In this document: positions 6,830-17,080 of the stretch, piece after piece | Numbering within the stretch: the stretch's first letter is position 1 | How the letters are laid out: the number at the start of each line of letters is the position of its first letter | Assembly (NCBI RefSeq): GCF_025999095.1 | Contig: NZ_AP024678.1 | Span: forward strand, 2,433,894-2,497,893 | DNA from: Thermosynechococcus sp. | GTDB lineage: Bacteria > Cyanobacteriota > Cyanobacteriia > Thermosynechococcales > Thermosynechococcaceae | DNA: 64,000 bases | Direction of reading: 5' to 3' | Position numbers and translations under genes: made by a program | Notes under the pieces: model-generated | The model's database searches: none | The model's input: only the letters and a program-made list of their open reading frames with translations | Told to the model about the DNA's origin: nothing

Positions 6830-8580
6830 CTAGAAGCTAAAGGTTGTCCGTACCACACCGAGGACGATTGGGGCATTGTTACTGTTGCTGTTGGGGTTGA
6901 CCAAAGCAATGACCCCCGGTGTGATTGAAATATTCCGTGAAATAGGAATGCGGTATACCCCCTCAATGTGGTAAGAGTTAAACGTTGCACCAGGAGCACC
7001 CGCCACATTCCGAACGCTAATGGTTTGGGGGGTTGACCGACAATCAAACCAAGAACATCGCCCTTGCGCCAGATGTCCGGTACTCCAAAGGTGGCTGCCC
7101 AATTCAAAACCTCTGCTTCTCGCCGTGGTCCTCCAAAGTTTTGCACTTGATAGACATTGGAATAGCCGACCCAGCCAGCGATATTGAGTTTTGGAATCGG
7201 GCGATAGGTAAACTGAAAGCCAAAGTTATCGGCTGCTGCATTGGCATTATTACCAATGGGGTTATCAGCAGATCCAATAAAACCATTGCTTCCTGTACCG
7301 CCGGCAACACCAGTACCAAAGGAGCGCACATAGGTAAATCCTAGGGCTAAGTTTTTCACGGGTCGCCAATCCAATTGAGCCAAGGCTGCATAGGCGCCGC
7401 CAATTAAACCATTGGTATTCGGGGCATTCTGGTTGGGATTGGGGGCATTGGGCGCTTGATAACCAAGATTCAGGACAAGGTTTGTCCCCCGCTCTTTGTT
7501 TTCAAGGAGTGTGTAACGCAGGGTTAGACCGGCGCTGTTGCCGCCGCCAAAGCGATAGAGGGGATTAAAGCGACCGAAACGGCTAATAGCTCCCGTTTCA
7601 TCGGACTGCAAGAGGGGGTTAAAAGTGAAGACATTCTTATCAAAGTTCCCCGCGGCGGCGTCAAAGGCAAGGAATAGGCGCTGGGTCAGAGGGGTGCGGT
7701 AGTAAAGGTCATCAATGGCAAATTGGCCCGCGGTGTTGGTATCGTAGCCAAGACGTGCCATAGTGGTGCCTGTAACAGCATTGTAGTTAGGCATGTTAGC
7801 GGCCTGAATACGCACCCGCAGGACATCTTTGCCATAGAAGCTGGTGTCAAAGTTTAGCCGAGCGCGGTAGGTGGCAACAGGATTACTGTCGATGGTTGGC
7901 CCGCGACCAGGAGCCGCAACGGCTTGGGTGCCCGTGAGGACATCGGAGACATTGAACACTACTGCAGCCCGTAGTTTCGTAGTGGTGGCAAATTGGGTGG
8001 CTTCAAGGTTAGCAGTGCGAGCCTCCAGCTTATCCACCCGACCGCGCAGGGTCGCCAGTTCAGCCTTGAACTCATCCATCAGGCGCTGCAGGGTGGCAAG
8101 GTCTTCTTTGGTAGCAAAGCGATCGCTGATCATATCCCAGCAGGCATTCAAAGCCGCCGCCATTTCGTAGCGCGTAGCTGCCCGATTACCCCTAAAGGTG
8201 CCATCGGGATAGCCGGCAATACAGCCATATTTCTCTACCAGTGACGCCAGGGCTTGATAGGCCCAATCGGTGGGGCGCACATCCGAAAGTTGATTGACCG
8301 AGGTCACTTGGGGCATTGTCCGCGGCATTCCCAAAAACTGCTCGGGGGCAGGGAGTCGAGGAGCCTGAGCCTCTAAGTCCGCTACTGCTGGCATTTGTGC
8401 CCCTTGAAAGGGTGATTTTACTGCATGAGTAGCTTGTTGCAACTCATAATCAAAAAATTCAGAGACACTTCTATCACTCCTATGGGATACATCCTGCAAT
8501 TGATTTGCAGCTAGCGTCGCTGACATTCCCCAGGCGGGAGCCAAAACTAACCCCAGCCAGACCGCGATTGATCTCGCCAT
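6830..8580 (-). CDS. SLH-domain outer-membrane porin, frameshifted near the C-terminus
   Basis: This is a cyanobacterial SLH/OprB-type (Som-like) porin, anchoring to peptidoglycan and forming an outer-membrane beta-barrel. It has a signal peptide (1 to about 25, ending SATLAAN), one SLH domain (about 95-152, WAYQALASLVEKYGCIAGYPDGTF), a coiled coil (about 157-196) and the barrel from about 200. The uninterrupted frame leaves the family pattern after IVGQPP and runs on to 6769 with unrelated residues. The proper end, QTISVRNVAG ... GVIALVNPNS ... VVRTTFSF, lies in another frame ending at 6830. Inserting one base in the six-C run (7027-7032, complement) restores a 583-aa protein. The cause may be a sequencing error or a real length change. 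Confidence 0.85.
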
Positions 8581-8884
8581 TATTCACTCCTCACTAATGA
8601 TCAAGGTGCCTGCAAGCCTCTATCTATAAAGTTTCCAAGGGCAATCGGGCGATCGCCCGCAGAAATTTTGGAGGGGCAATCCTCAGCTGCCCCCTAGAAA
8701 AAGTCAGGAGTAGATTCGCAATAAATTCATTGAGGCTGAACAGAGGAAAACGGTTCCTTTACCTTGTTTATCTTGAACTACTTGCAAATAAAAGTCAACT
8801 ACTTCTTGCGAATTTTTCTAATACAGTGCCAACGCTACTCTAAGCTTGATATGCTTTCTAGCAGTCCCATAAGTCACTGCTGTG
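8581..8884. other. Divergent intergenic region between porin and radC
   Basis: This 304-bp region should hold promoters for the porin (minus) and radC (plus). I see a 14-bp palindrome CGGGCGATCGCCCG near 8646-8659, an extended HIP1 site. I see no gene, no convincing -35/-10 pair and no RNA structure I can name. Confidence 0.5.
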
Positions 8885-9634
8885 ATGTCCTACTCGCTGC
8901 GTGTTGCTGATCTGCCCGTCGGCGATCGCCCCCGTGAAAAGTTGCTCAGCCACGGTGCCCGCCACCTAAGTTCGGCAGAATTGTTGGCAATCTTACTGGG
9001 AACAGGTCAAGGGGCTGGCAAACTCTCAGCCGTCGGCTTGGGGCAGTTTATTCTCAAACAGTTAGGAGAGCGCAGTGCTGACAGTGCCGATGCCGTCAGT
9101 GCCCTGCGGGACATTACCCCAGAGGAATTAATGGCGATTCCTGGGGTTGGCCCCGCCAAAGCCACCACGATCCTAGCCGCCGTCGAACTGGGGAAGCGGG
9201 TCTTTCAGTCGCGACCCGGAGAGCAAACCATCATTGACAGTCCTGCCCTGGCCGCTGCTGTCCTTGGTGCTGATCTCATGTGGCAACCCACGGAACGGTT
9301 TGCGGTTCTCCTGCTGGATGTGCGCCATCGCCTGTTGGGATCCCATGTGATTACAGTGGGTACGGCCACCGAAACCCTTGCCCATCCCCGTGAAATTTTT
9401 CGGGAAGCCGTGCGCCGCAATGCTAGCCGCCTGATCATTGCCCACAACCATCCCTCAGGCAATCTCTCTCCCAGTCAAGCAGATCTGAACTTGACAAAAC
9501 AAATTCTACGAGCGGGACAGCTCATGGAAATTCCAGTGCTTGACCATTTGATTCTCGGCAATGGGGATTACCAAAGTCTGCGGGAGATGACCTCCCTCTG
9601 GCAAGAGGTGCCCCAAGGGGAGGGCAGTGCCTAA
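8885..9634 (+). CDS. radC: RadC family JAB-domain protein
   Basis: The 249-aa protein has an N-terminal helix-hairpin-helix region (LLGTGQ, then [21 protein letters not shown]) and a C-terminal JAB/MPN domain with the metal motif [14 protein letters not shown]. The family was named for DNA repair, but the original radC phenotype was reassigned, and the present role is uncertain; a metal-dependent hydrolase acting in DNA metabolism is likely. GTG at 8882 directly precedes the ATG at 8885, so the start may be either. Its TAA overlaps the TAG of convergent ppk2 in CTAA (9631-9634). Confidence 0.93.
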   Translation: MSYSLRVADLPVGDRPREKLLSHGARHLSSAELLAILLGTGQGAGKLSAVGLGQFILKQLGERSADSADAVSALRDITPEELMAIPGVGPAKATTILAAVELGKRVFQSRPGEQTIIDSPALAAAVLGADLMWQPTERFAVLLLDVRHRLLGSHVITVGTATETLAHPREIFREAVRRNASRLIIAHNHPSGNLSPSQADLNLTKQILRAGQLMEIPVLDHLILGNGDYQSLREMTSLWQEVPQGEGSA

Positions 9635-10533
9635 TCCTCATCCGGTTCATTTTCCAGGAGTGCTTTTGCCTCTAGGAGTTGTTCTTTGTGGGCTTCGCTG
9701 ACAACCGGATAATGTAGGTTGAGACTCGCCAATTTTTGATAAATAAAGTGAGCCACCATTAGCCGTGCAAACCACTTGTGATTGGCGGGAATAATATGCC
9801 AGGGTGCCCAGTCGGTACTGGTGTGGCGAAAGACATCGGCATAGGCTGCTCGATAGTCCTCCCAGTGGGCGCGATCGCGCACGTCCTCAATGGAAAATTT
9901 CCAGTTCTTTTCCGGACGGCTAATACGCTCCAAAAAGCGTTTCTTTTGCTCTGCTTTGGAGATATTCAGGAAAAACTTGAGGATGAGAATGCCATTGCGT
10001 GTTAAGTAACGTTCGTAGTTATTAATATCCTCAAAGCGCTCTTTCCAGATGTGCTTGGTCTTGGTTTCGGGGGGCAGTTGCTGGCGATTGAGCAAATCGG
10101 GGTGTACGCGCACCACAAGCACTTCTTCGTAATAGGAGCGATTAAAAATACCAATACAGCCTCGCTCGGGCAAGGCACGATTCGCGCGCCACAAAAAGTC
10201 ATGATCCAACTCCTCGGCACTGGGGGCCTTAAAGCTATAGACGCGGCAGCCTTGGGGATTAATGCCACTCATGACGTGTTTGATCGTGCTGTCTTTGCCC
10301 GCTGCATCCATCGCTTGGAAAATAATCAGCAGCGCATAGATATTCTGGGCATAGAGAACATCTTGGTAGGCGGCTAGCTTCTTGATGCCAGCAACAAGGA
10401 GTTCTTGGGCTTCGACTTTGCTTTTGAGGCCAGCGGTGTCCCCAGGATCATAGTTCTTCCAGTGAAATTTCCCCCCCACGGGAACAATGTAGCGATCGGG
10501 GTTAATTTGGTCGAGAAAATCTTGAGGAATCAT
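9631..10533 (-). CDS. ppk2: Polyphosphate kinase 2 family phosphotransferase
   Basis: The 300-aa single-domain PPK2 enzyme transfers phosphate between polyphosphate and nucleotides. The Walker A-like loop [10 protein letters not shown] is at 74-83. Conserved [16 protein letters not shown] (about 120-135), [11 protein letters not shown] and [13 protein letters not shown] follow, the last being the lid and Walker B region. Length and motifs fit the one-domain class; substrate preference (ADP, AMP or GDP) cannot be read with confidence. The ATG is at 10533. The gene is monocistronic as far as I see, with its stop overlapping radC. Confidence 0.92.
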   Translation of the reverse strand: MIPQDFLDQINPDRYIVPVGGKFHWKNYDPGDTAGLKSKVEAQELLVAGIKKLAAYQDVLYAQNIYALLIIFQAMDAAGKDSTIKHVMSGINPQGCRVYSFKAPSAEELDHDFLWRANRALPERGCIGIFNRSYYEEVLVVRVHPDLLNRQQLPPETKTKHIWKERFEDINNYERYLTRNGILILKFFLNISKAEQKKRFLERISRPEKNWKFSIEDVRDRAHWEDYRAAYADVFRHTSTDWAPWHIIPANHKWFARLMVAHFIYQKLASLNLHYPVVSEAHKEQLLEAKALLENEPDED

Positions 10534-10735
10534 GATCAGGGGGGGTGCGGCAGAACTGTATCCTAGCCTAGATTATCTCATTGCAGAAAAATCAAAAGAT
10601 GCCACCTTGGCGGCTATCTTTAACAAATTGTATAAGGCAGGGGCAAAATAGAATTCTGTTTGTATGCTGTATCAGTAGGCGAGCGATCGCCCTCCATCGA
10701 ATCATTTCCTGTCGTTTGCGTTTTGGACAGCCACC

Positions 10736-11155
10736 GTGGCTCCGATTAAACCTCACAAATTGGATCTGGATGCCAGTTACCCCTGCCCCTGTCGCCGCCA
10801 GGGGGAATTGATGCCGATTGCCCTCACAGAAGCCTTTGGCTGTCGGCGCTGTCAGCAAATTTTTGTTGTGCGTCCCGATGGCTATTCCATTGAGCAGTTG
10901 GCAACCACCTATCCCTACAAACGAGCGTGGTATTGGACCGGACTGCAGTGGAGTCAGTTGCAGCGGGGCTTCTCGGAAAGCTACTGGTATTTCGCCATCG
11001 GTCTGAGTTTCTTTTTATTGATGCCTATTCTCCTGTGGCTGCCCTTACTTCTACAATTGTCCTTAAAACCTGAAGGGTTGCTATGGGTGATTGCCTCCCT
11101 GCTGATTGCACTAACGCCAGCATTTCTAGTCTGGATTGCCCTCTCCCGTCGTTGA
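10736..11155 (+). CDS. Zinc-ribbon membrane protein of unknown function
   Basis: I do not recognise this 139-aa protein. Four cysteines, C17 and C19 (PCPC) and C36 and C39 (GCRRC), suggest a small zinc ribbon in the first 45 residues. Two membrane helices follow (about 84-110 and 113-136), and the chain ends IALSRR. The likely topology is a cytoplasmic ribbon tethered to a membrane. The start is GTG at 10736; the ribosome binding site is weak. The ProA-like gene begins 13 nt after the stop, or overlaps if its TTG at 11136 is used, so the two are probably one transcript. Confidence 0.75.
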   Translation: MAPIKPHKLDLDASYPCPCRRQGELMPIALTEAFGCRRCQQIFVVRPDGYSIEQLATTYPYKRAWYWTGLQWSQLQRGFSESYWYFAIGLSFFLLMPILLWLPLLLQLSLKPEGLLWVIASLLIALTPAFLVWIALSRR

Positions 11156-11168
11156 ATGCGCTGCGGCC

Positions 11169-12343
11169 ATGTTGCCTGAGCCACTGAGGAGGGCGCGGGT
11201 CGCCAGTACCCACCTCAGTCAAGCTAGCTATGACCGCCGTCAGGAAGCCCTTAGGCACCTCATTGAGGAGTTGGCAACAGCAGAACCTCTCCTGTTGGAG
11301 CAAAATACCCTCGATCTCGAATCCAGCCGCGATCTAGCAGTGTCTCAGATTGTGCTTGGCTGGCTGCGGCTGACCCATGAGCGCCTGCAGCGTATTCGCC
11401 AGTGGCTAGAGCACCTCTACCATGCAGCAGATCCATGGCAACAACCCTTGCCGACGCGACCCGAGCGCTTTCAGTATGCCGTTCCCCTAGGGGTGGTGGC
11501 CTTAGTCTATGAAGGGCTACCCACTTTGAGCTTGATGCTGGCGGGCATGGCACTCAAAACAGGCAATGCCCTTGTGCTCTGGAGTGGTGAAAGTAGTCAC
11601 TATACCGCTGGGGCGATCGCTACTCTCATCGAGGCCGCATTGAGCAAAACCAGTCTACCGAAAACCACTATTCAAACCCTCTCCCTTAGTCCGGCCAGTT
11701 GGCTCGGGGAGCCCACTGCTGTTGATTTAGCCCTTGTCTATGGCCGCTCCCGCTTTGTTGCGGAGCAACGGGCGGCTGCTCGCTGTCCCTTAGTTTCTCT
11801 TTCCCTGGGGAATACCTATCTCGTTTGGGATGGTTCGGTATCGCCAGAGAGTGTCCTCAACTGTATTCAGCACAGCCACCAAGCCAATCCCGATCGCGCC
11901 CTTGCTATTGAAAAGGTGATTGTGCTCAGTAATGTCAACCCCTCCCATCTCGCATTTGTGATCAATGAACTCACCCAAGCAGGCTACAAACAGGGAGTGG
12001 ATGAGCACTTACACCGCAACTATCCCGAAATTCCCCTTGTGGACGCCAGCGAGTGGCCGCTCCCCTACCTGGATCAACGCTTGGCGTGGCACTATGAAGA
12101 AGACCTCAGCGCCGCCGTAAATTGGATTCACCAGTATGGCAGCGCCGCCAGCGGGATTATTGCCAGTAGTTACGAGGACTGCCGCGCCTTTTATCAGCAG
12201 GTGCAAACGCCCCTTGTATTTGTCAATCGCCCCCCCAACTAGAGCGCTGGGATGCCCTGGCCATCGGTGCTGTTGCCAGAGGTTTTCAGCGGGGACTCTT
12301 TGGCCTTGCTCGCTTACTTAGTACGAAGCAGGTCTATCTCTAG
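11169..12343 (+). CDS. ProA-like protein without catalytic cysteine, frameshifted at the end
   Basis: The protein has the fold of gamma-glutamyl phosphate reductase (ProA, proline synthesis): AVPLGVVALVYEGLP (about 104-118), ALKTGNALVLW, and a C-terminal half with YGSAASGIIAS. True ProA has a QRPGVCNA-type segment carrying the nucleophilic Cys; here the matching stretch is HQANPDRALAIEK (237-249), with no Cys. Reductase activity is therefore doubtful. The uninterrupted frame stops at 12242 after NRPPN. One extra C in the seven-C run (12230-12236) would continue PPQLERWDALAIGAVARGF ... STKQVYL to a stop at 12343, giving 391 aa. The ATG at 11169 gives a ProA-like N-terminus; TTG at 11136 is an alternative. 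Confidence 0.75.
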
Positions 12344-12355
12344 GGCATCAAAACC

Positions 12356-12937
12356 TCAAGTAGAACTCACAGGGAGCGGTGCAAGCCAATCGCCACTGCC
12401 GTTGGTTTCCATTTCCGTGAGCCAGCGTTGATAATCGGCCACAAGCTGCTGACTGAGGCGCTGTTTAATCGTTAAGAGCACGCTCTTGAGTAAGCCATTG
12501 CCGGTGGCTTCGAGAATCGGCCGCGGCGTCAGATCCAAAGGAGGCGGAATATCTACGCCCACCTGCAAGTCAGCGAGACCGATTAAATCCGTACCGTTCG
12601 CCGTGGCTTGGGGAGACAAGTAGCCTGTGAGGGCTAGGTGAAAGCGGCGATTGATGTAGTCCACGCCGCGAATTTCACAGCCGAGGGAGCGCAATTGTAA
12701 GGAGCCGTCACTATTGGCATGAACCACTAAATCTACGGTGGGCTGCAAGCTGACCATGAGAAAGTTCAAGGGGCGCATCTTGAGGCGAAAGCGATCGCTC
12801 CCCAAAAATTCCACTCGGGTTGGATCAGTTAGGGCATAGACAAGCCGCTGGGGTTGACGCAGGTAGTGCTGTAAGGGAGCCGTGGGTGTTTCAATACTGA
12901 GGCGGACAGATTGGCTGGCCTTAAATTCTAAGTACAT
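12356..12937 (-). CDS. DUF1997 family protein
   Basis: The 193-aa protein matches DUF1997, a family found in cyanobacteria and plastids: it opens YLEFKASQSVRLSIE, has PLNFLMVSLQPTVDL in the middle, and DLQVGVDIPPPLDL before a C-terminal helix. The shape suggests a START/SRPBCC-like beta sandwich with a C-terminal helix, but the function is not known. It has no signal or membrane segment. It is 12 nt from the convergent ProA-like stop (after frame correction) and separated from the upstream permease by 72 nt. Confidence 0.8.
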   Translation of the reverse strand: MYLEFKASQSVRLSIETPTAPLQHYLRQPQRLVYALTDPTRVEFLGSDRFRLKMRPLNFLMVSLQPTVDLVVHANSDGSLQLRSLGCEIRGVDYINRRFHLALTGYLSPQATANGTDLIGLADLQVGVDIPPPLDLTPRPILEATGNGLLKSVLLTIKQRLSQQLVADYQRWLTEMETNGSGDWLAPLPVSST

Positions 12938-13009
12938 AGCACACCTAGCAAACGTTGTTTTTAATGTAACGAATTATTAAGCAAGTAGGTAAAGGGTAAA
13001 CCGAACCCC

Positions 13010-14653
13010 TTAGTCAGTCCAGCGGGTTTGCAATCCCAGCCAAAGGACGGGAATGAGACCCACGACCACCAGGGCCAAAGCACTTAGGGCTGCCTCAGGA
13101 AGTCGCTCATCAGAGGCAAAGCGGTAAACCTGTATTGCTAGGGTATCAAAGTTAAAGGGACGAATCACCAATGTTGCCGGCAATTCCTTCATCACATCCA
13201 CAAAGACCATCAGGGCGGCGGTAAAAAGGCCGGGCACCATCAGCGGCAAGTGAATCGTGCGCAGAATATTCCAAGGCGATCGCCCCAGGGTCCGCGCCAC
13301 CTCATCGAGAGAAGGGCGAATTTTCACCAAGCTAGCCTCCACACTGCCTAAGGAAACCGCCAAAAAGCGTACCAAGTAGGCATAGATCAGTGCTGTGATC
13401 GTGCCACTGAGAATCAAGCCCACTTCCGCCCCCCACAGGTGCTCAGTGACATCATTAATGAGATTGTCTAGCCACCCCAAGGGCATGAGAATCCCCACCG
13501 CAATCACTGTCCCCGGAATGGCGTAGCCCATAGCAGCCATCTGTGTGCCCCAACGCACCCAAACCGTTGGCAGCAGACGTCGCCCATAGGCCAGCAGCAG
13601 GGCAATACCCACCGCAAGTACTGCCGAGAGCGTCGCCAAAATGAGGCTGTGGCTGGCATGTTCTAAAAACTCACGGCTGAGTTGCAATTGTTGGTAGCTG
13701 ATGGCCAAGTAGAGCAGCAACCCGCCGGGGAGCAGGAGGCCAAAAAACACCGGTAGGGCACAGACTAGCCAAGCCAGAGCTGCTCGCCATCCCTTGAGCT
13801 GGTAGGGAAGGGGGCGATCGCGGCCCTGACTGTAATAACGGGCCTTGCCCCGCGACCATTTTTCTAGGAGCAGGAGGGCAAAAACAATGACCACCAGAAC
13901 TGAGGCCAACTGAGCCGCTGCCACGCGATCGCCCATGCCAAACCAGGTGCGGTAAATTCCTACGGTGAACGTATCGACACCAAAGTACTGCACGGTACCA
14001 AAATCATTGAGGGTTTCCATGAGGGCGAGGCTCGTACCCGCCGCGATCGCCGGCCGCGCCAGGGGCAATGCCACTGTCCAAAAACTACGCCAGGGCCCAC
14101 AGCCAAGGGAACGACTGGCCTCTAAGCTACAGGTGGCCTGCTCCAAAAATGCCACTCGCGCCAAGAGAAAAACATAGGGATAAAGAACGAGGGTGAGCAG
14201 GGCGATCGCCCCGCCAAGGGAGCGGATATTGGGAAACCAATAGTCACCGTAGCCCCAGCCCGTTAGTGCCCGTAGCCATGCCTGAATCGGACCCTCAAAG
14301 GCAAAAAACTCCGTATAGGTGTAGGCCAAGACATAGGCGGGGGCCGCCAAAGGGGTCAACAGCAGCCATTGCCAGCAGCGCACACCCCAAAATTGACAGT
14401 TGGTGACTAGCCATGCCGTACTAACCCCAATGATCACAACGCCTATCCCCACGCCCAACATCAACCACAGGGAGTTCAATAAGTAGTCGGGCAAAACGGT
14501 TGTTGCCAAATGCTGCCAAGTGTTACCCGTATTAACAAAGACTTTGCTGAGAATGACGAGAATGGGCACAGCAATCACAAGGGCAATTAGCCACACCAGT
14601 AGCTCCCAAGGTTTCAGCCGCACCCACTGCCGTAGGCTGAGGGACTTAAACAC
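13010..14653 (-). CDS. ABC transporter permease, iron(III)/FutB-like two-domain type
   Basis: The 547-aa polytopic protein is made of two fused permease domains, each with an EAA loop: EASRSLGCGPWRSFWTVALP in the first half and EVARTLGRSPWNILRTIHLP in the second. This layout is typical of Fe(III) permeases of the FutB/FbpB/SfuB group, with thiamine and related permeases as alternatives. The frame opens at 14677, but GTG at 14653 follows GGAGG by 7 nt and gives MFKSLSLRQ. It begins 42 nt after nadC stops and probably reads through from trpD-nadC. No binding protein or ATPase is adjacent; an ABC ATPase of another subfamily lies 45 kb away. Confidence 0.85.
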   Translation of the reverse strand: MFKSLSLRQWVRLKPWELLVWLIALVIAVPILVILSKVFVNTGNTWQHLATTVLPDYLLNSLWLMLGVGIGVVIIGVSTAWLVTNCQFWGVRCWQWLLLTPLAAPAYVLAYTYTEFFAFEGPIQAWLRALTGWGYGDYWFPNIRSLGGAIALLTLVLYPYVFLLARVAFLEQATCSLEASRSLGCGPWRSFWTVALPLARPAIAAGTSLALMETLNDFGTVQYFGVDTFTVGIYRTWFGMGDRVAAAQLASVLVVIVFALLLLEKWSRGKARYYSQGRDRPLPYQLKGWRAALAWLVCALPVFFGLLLPGGLLLYLAISYQQLQLSREFLEHASHSLILATLSAVLAVGIALLLAYGRRLLPTVWVRWGTQMAAMGYAIPGTVIAVGILMPLGWLDNLINDVTEHLWGAEVGLILSGTITALIYAYLVRFLAVSLGSVEASLVKIRPSLDEVARTLGRSPWNILRTIHLPLMVPGLFTAALMVFVDVMKELPATLVIRPFNFDTLAIQVYRFASDERLPEAALSALALVVVGLIPVLWLGLQTRWTD

Positions 14654-14695
14654 AGCATAACCTCCGAAAACAGGCACTCACTTTCTCAGAAAGGC

Positions 14696-15562
14696 TCAAA
14701 GAATCGTCAAACTAAAATCTAGCCAGGGGGATCGCGTAATCATGGCACTCGTAGAAATGTAATCCACCCCCGTCAAGGCCACGGGTCGCAAGGTTTCTAG
14801 GGTGATATTGCCAGAGGCCTCAATTTTAATGTGGGGGGCGGCAGCGCGGATCATCGCCACTGCTTGGGTCATCTCGGGAATCGGCATATTGTCGAGCATG
14901 ATGACATCTACCCCCAGGGAGAGGGCTTCACGCACCTGATCGAGAGTTTCGGTTTCCACCTCAATGGCCAAGGGAAAGGGACTGGCTTGGCGAACGTTTT
15001 CAACGGCAGCGGTGATGCCCCCTGCCGCCACAATGTGGTTGTCCTTAATCAGGATCGCATCGTCAAGGCCAAAGCGATGGTTCACACCGCCCCCCACGGC
15101 CACCGCATATTTTTCTAGCAGACGCAGTCCGGGTGTTGTTTTGCGGGTATCCACCAGTTGGGTCGGCAAATCGGCAATTGCTTGGACGTAGGTATGGGTG
15201 AGGGTGGCAATGCCACTGAGGCGCATTAAGCAATTGAGGGCGAGCCGTTCACCCAGGAGTAATGTTTCTAGGGGAGCCGCAATCCGAGCAACAATGGTCG
15301 GCTCCTCACAAATGGCGCCCTCGGCCTGCTCGTAGGTGAACACTACCGCTGTGGTCAGGCGTTGGAACACTCGCTCCACAATGGGCAGACCGGCAATGAC
15401 CCCCTGACCTTTGAGACGGATATAGGCTTTTCCTTGGCGATCTTGGAGATGCAAGGCTTGGGTCGTGCGATCGCCTCGACCAATGTCCTCCTGCAACCAT
15501 TGATCCAAGAGGGGATCCAAGACAGCCCACGGCGGTAAATAGGCAGAGACCCTAGGATTCAT
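14696..15562 (-). CDS. nadC: Nicotinate-nucleotide pyrophosphorylase (carboxylating)
   Basis: The 288-aa enzyme makes nicotinate mononucleotide from quinolinate and PRPP in NAD synthesis. Family signatures are [13 protein letters not shown] near residue 25, [37 protein letters not shown] split over the PRPP site, [16 protein letters not shown] and [10 protein letters not shown]; it ends [19 protein letters not shown]. Its ATG lies inside the end of trpD (11-nt overlap), so the two are translationally coupled. Confidence 0.96.
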   Translation of the reverse strand: MNPRVSAYLPPWAVLDPLLDQWLQEDIGRGDRTTQALHLQDRQGKAYIRLKGQGVIAGLPIVERVFQRLTTAVVFTYEQAEGAICEEPTIVARIAAPLETLLLGERLALNCLMRLSGIATLTHTYVQAIADLPTQLVDTRKTTPGLRLLEKYAVAVGGGVNHRFGLDDAILIKDNHIVAAGGITAAVENVRQASPFPLAIEVETETLDQVREALSLGVDVIMLDNMPIPEMTQAVAMIRAAAPHIKIEASGNITLETLRPVALTGVDYISTSAMITRSPWLDFSLTIL

Positions 15563-16571
15563 TGGAGAGCGTCACCAATGTCTGTAACTTGTCCCAGGCG
15601 GCGCCACTGGCCAGAATTGCTTTTGCTCGATCGACCCCCTCCCACCAATCCTGCACTGCTGCGGCCACATAGAGAGCTAAGGCCGCATTGAGAGCAACCA
15701 CATCCCGTTGGGCCGCTGTACCCTTTCCCTGAAGAACGTGGGTGAGAATTTCAGCATTGGTCTGGACATTGCCCCCAGCGAGATCCCTCAGGGGTGCACT
15801 GGCGAGCCCCAACGCTTGGGGATCAAGAACTTCTTGGCGCAGCGACTCCTCAGGGTGGCTAAACATCACTAGATCGGTCATATTGCCAAGGGTAGCTTCA
15901 TCCACCCCTTCCCGGCCATAGAGGACAATACCCCGTTGGCGTCGGAGACGTTGCAGGGCACCGGCCATCGCTTCCAGGTAGCGATCGCTAAAAACCCCAA
16001 TCACCTGTCCTGTGGGATAGAGCGGATTCACCAACGGGCCAAGGAGGTTAAAGACTGTGCGAATTTTCAGAGTACGCCGCAGGGGAGCAACGGCTTTCAT
16101 GGCCGGATGCCAACCGGGGGCAAAGAGGAACGTGATCCCTACTTCCTTGAGTAAAAAGGCGGGATCACTGTGGGCCAGGTTTACCCCAAGCGTCTCAAGG
16201 ACATCGGCGGAACCCACCCGACTCGAGACTGAACGATTGCCATGCTTGGCCACTTTGACCCCCGCTGCCGCTACAACAAAGGCCACTGCTGTGGAGATAT
16301 TAAAGGTACCAGCGCGATCGCCCCCCGTGCCGCAGGTATCAATGAGGGGTTCGGCTAAATTCAGCGGCGCACCTGCGGATTGAGCCAACAATACACTGGC
16401 CATCCCCGTCAGTTCCTCAACCGTTAGCCCCTTGAACTGTAATGCTGTGAGAATGGCACCGGAGAGGGCAGCGGGAATTTCTTCTGCCAGCCATCCTTGC
16501 ATTAACTGAGCTGCCTGCTCTTGGGTCAGGGCTTGGCGATCAAGGAGTTGTTGGAGCAGGTCAGACCACAT
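15552..16571 (-). CDS. trpD: Anthranilate phosphoribosyltransferase
   Basis: The 339-aa enzyme joins anthranilate to PRPP in tryptophan synthesis. The PRPP-binding loop DTCGTGGD is at 78-85, followed by [31 protein letters not shown] and [13 protein letters not shown]. It also has YGREGVDE and ends in a helical tail. It overlaps nadC by 11 nt; pairing with an NAD-synthesis gene makes sense, since both enzymes consume PRPP. The start MWSDLLQQ at 16571 is the only good one. Confidence 0.96.
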   Translation of the reverse strand: MWSDLLQQLLDRQALTQEQAAQLMQGWLAEEIPAALSGAILTALQFKGLTVEELTGMASVLLAQSAGAPLNLAEPLIDTCGTGGDRAGTFNISTAVAFVVAAAGVKVAKHGNRSVSSRVGSADVLETLGVNLAHSDPAFLLKEVGITFLFAPGWHPAMKAVAPLRRTLKIRTVFNLLGPLVNPLYPTGQVIGVFSDRYLEAMAGALQRLRRQRGIVLYGREGVDEATLGNMTDLVMFSHPEESLRQEVLDPQALGLASAPLRDLAGGNVQTNAEILTHVLQGKGTAAQRDVVALNAALALYVAAAVQDWWEGVDRAKAILASGAAWDKLQTLVTLSNES

Positions 16572-16629
16572 TGAACCTTGCAGAAAGAGAATCGAGGCTT
16601 AATTTAGACTTAATTAGACCTAATTAATT

Positions 16630-17013
16630 TTAATTAAGTTGTTGCTGGCGCTGACGTGCCTGCCAATAGTGCATCGGTAAGCAAAGCAGCGAAGAGGCGG
16701 TAAGCAAAAAGGCCAAGAGTGCGGTGATTTTGCACATTTGACCCAAATCGGTACCCTCTAATGGTACAGCGATTTGCAGACCCCGCGCACCACAATAGAC
16801 GAGCCAATAGACAAAGACCATGCGCCAAAGGGTTTCACCGTAGGCCTCTTGGGGGGAATACTCCCGCAGGGGAAATTGTTTTTCCTCTTGATAAGCCGCG
16901 TACAAGAGCCAGCTTAAGCCACTCAAGGCGGCGATCGCCGAAACAATTAAGATTCCCACTGACCAAGAAGCAGCCACTGTCATTGTCTTTATTGCACTCC
17001 CTATCATCAGCAC
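16630..17013 (-). CDS. Small membrane protein of unknown function
   Basis: Three hydrophobic segments are visible in this 127-aa protein: VGILIVSAIAALSGLSWLLY near the start, MVFVYWLVYCGARGLQIAV, and ITALLAFLLTASSLLCLP near the end. I do not recognise the family. The start is ambiguous. The frame reaches 17055; GTG at 17013 sits 6 nt after GAGG and was chosen, with ATG at 17007 one codon pair later. It lies between trpD and cobQ on the same strand, but gaps of about 60-70 nt leave operon membership uncertain. Confidence 0.65.
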   Translation of the reverse strand: MLMIGSAIKTMTVAASWSVGILIVSAIAALSGLSWLLYAAYQEEKQFPLREYSPQEAYGETLWRMVFVYWLVYCGARGLQIAVPLEGTDLGQMCKITALLAFLLTASSLLCLPMHYWQARQRQQQLN

Positions 17014-17080
17014 ATCGTTCCTCAGTCTAGGGGAGTCATTTGCAAGGGATGACAATTGCTAACAATTTGAAATTTTTACA

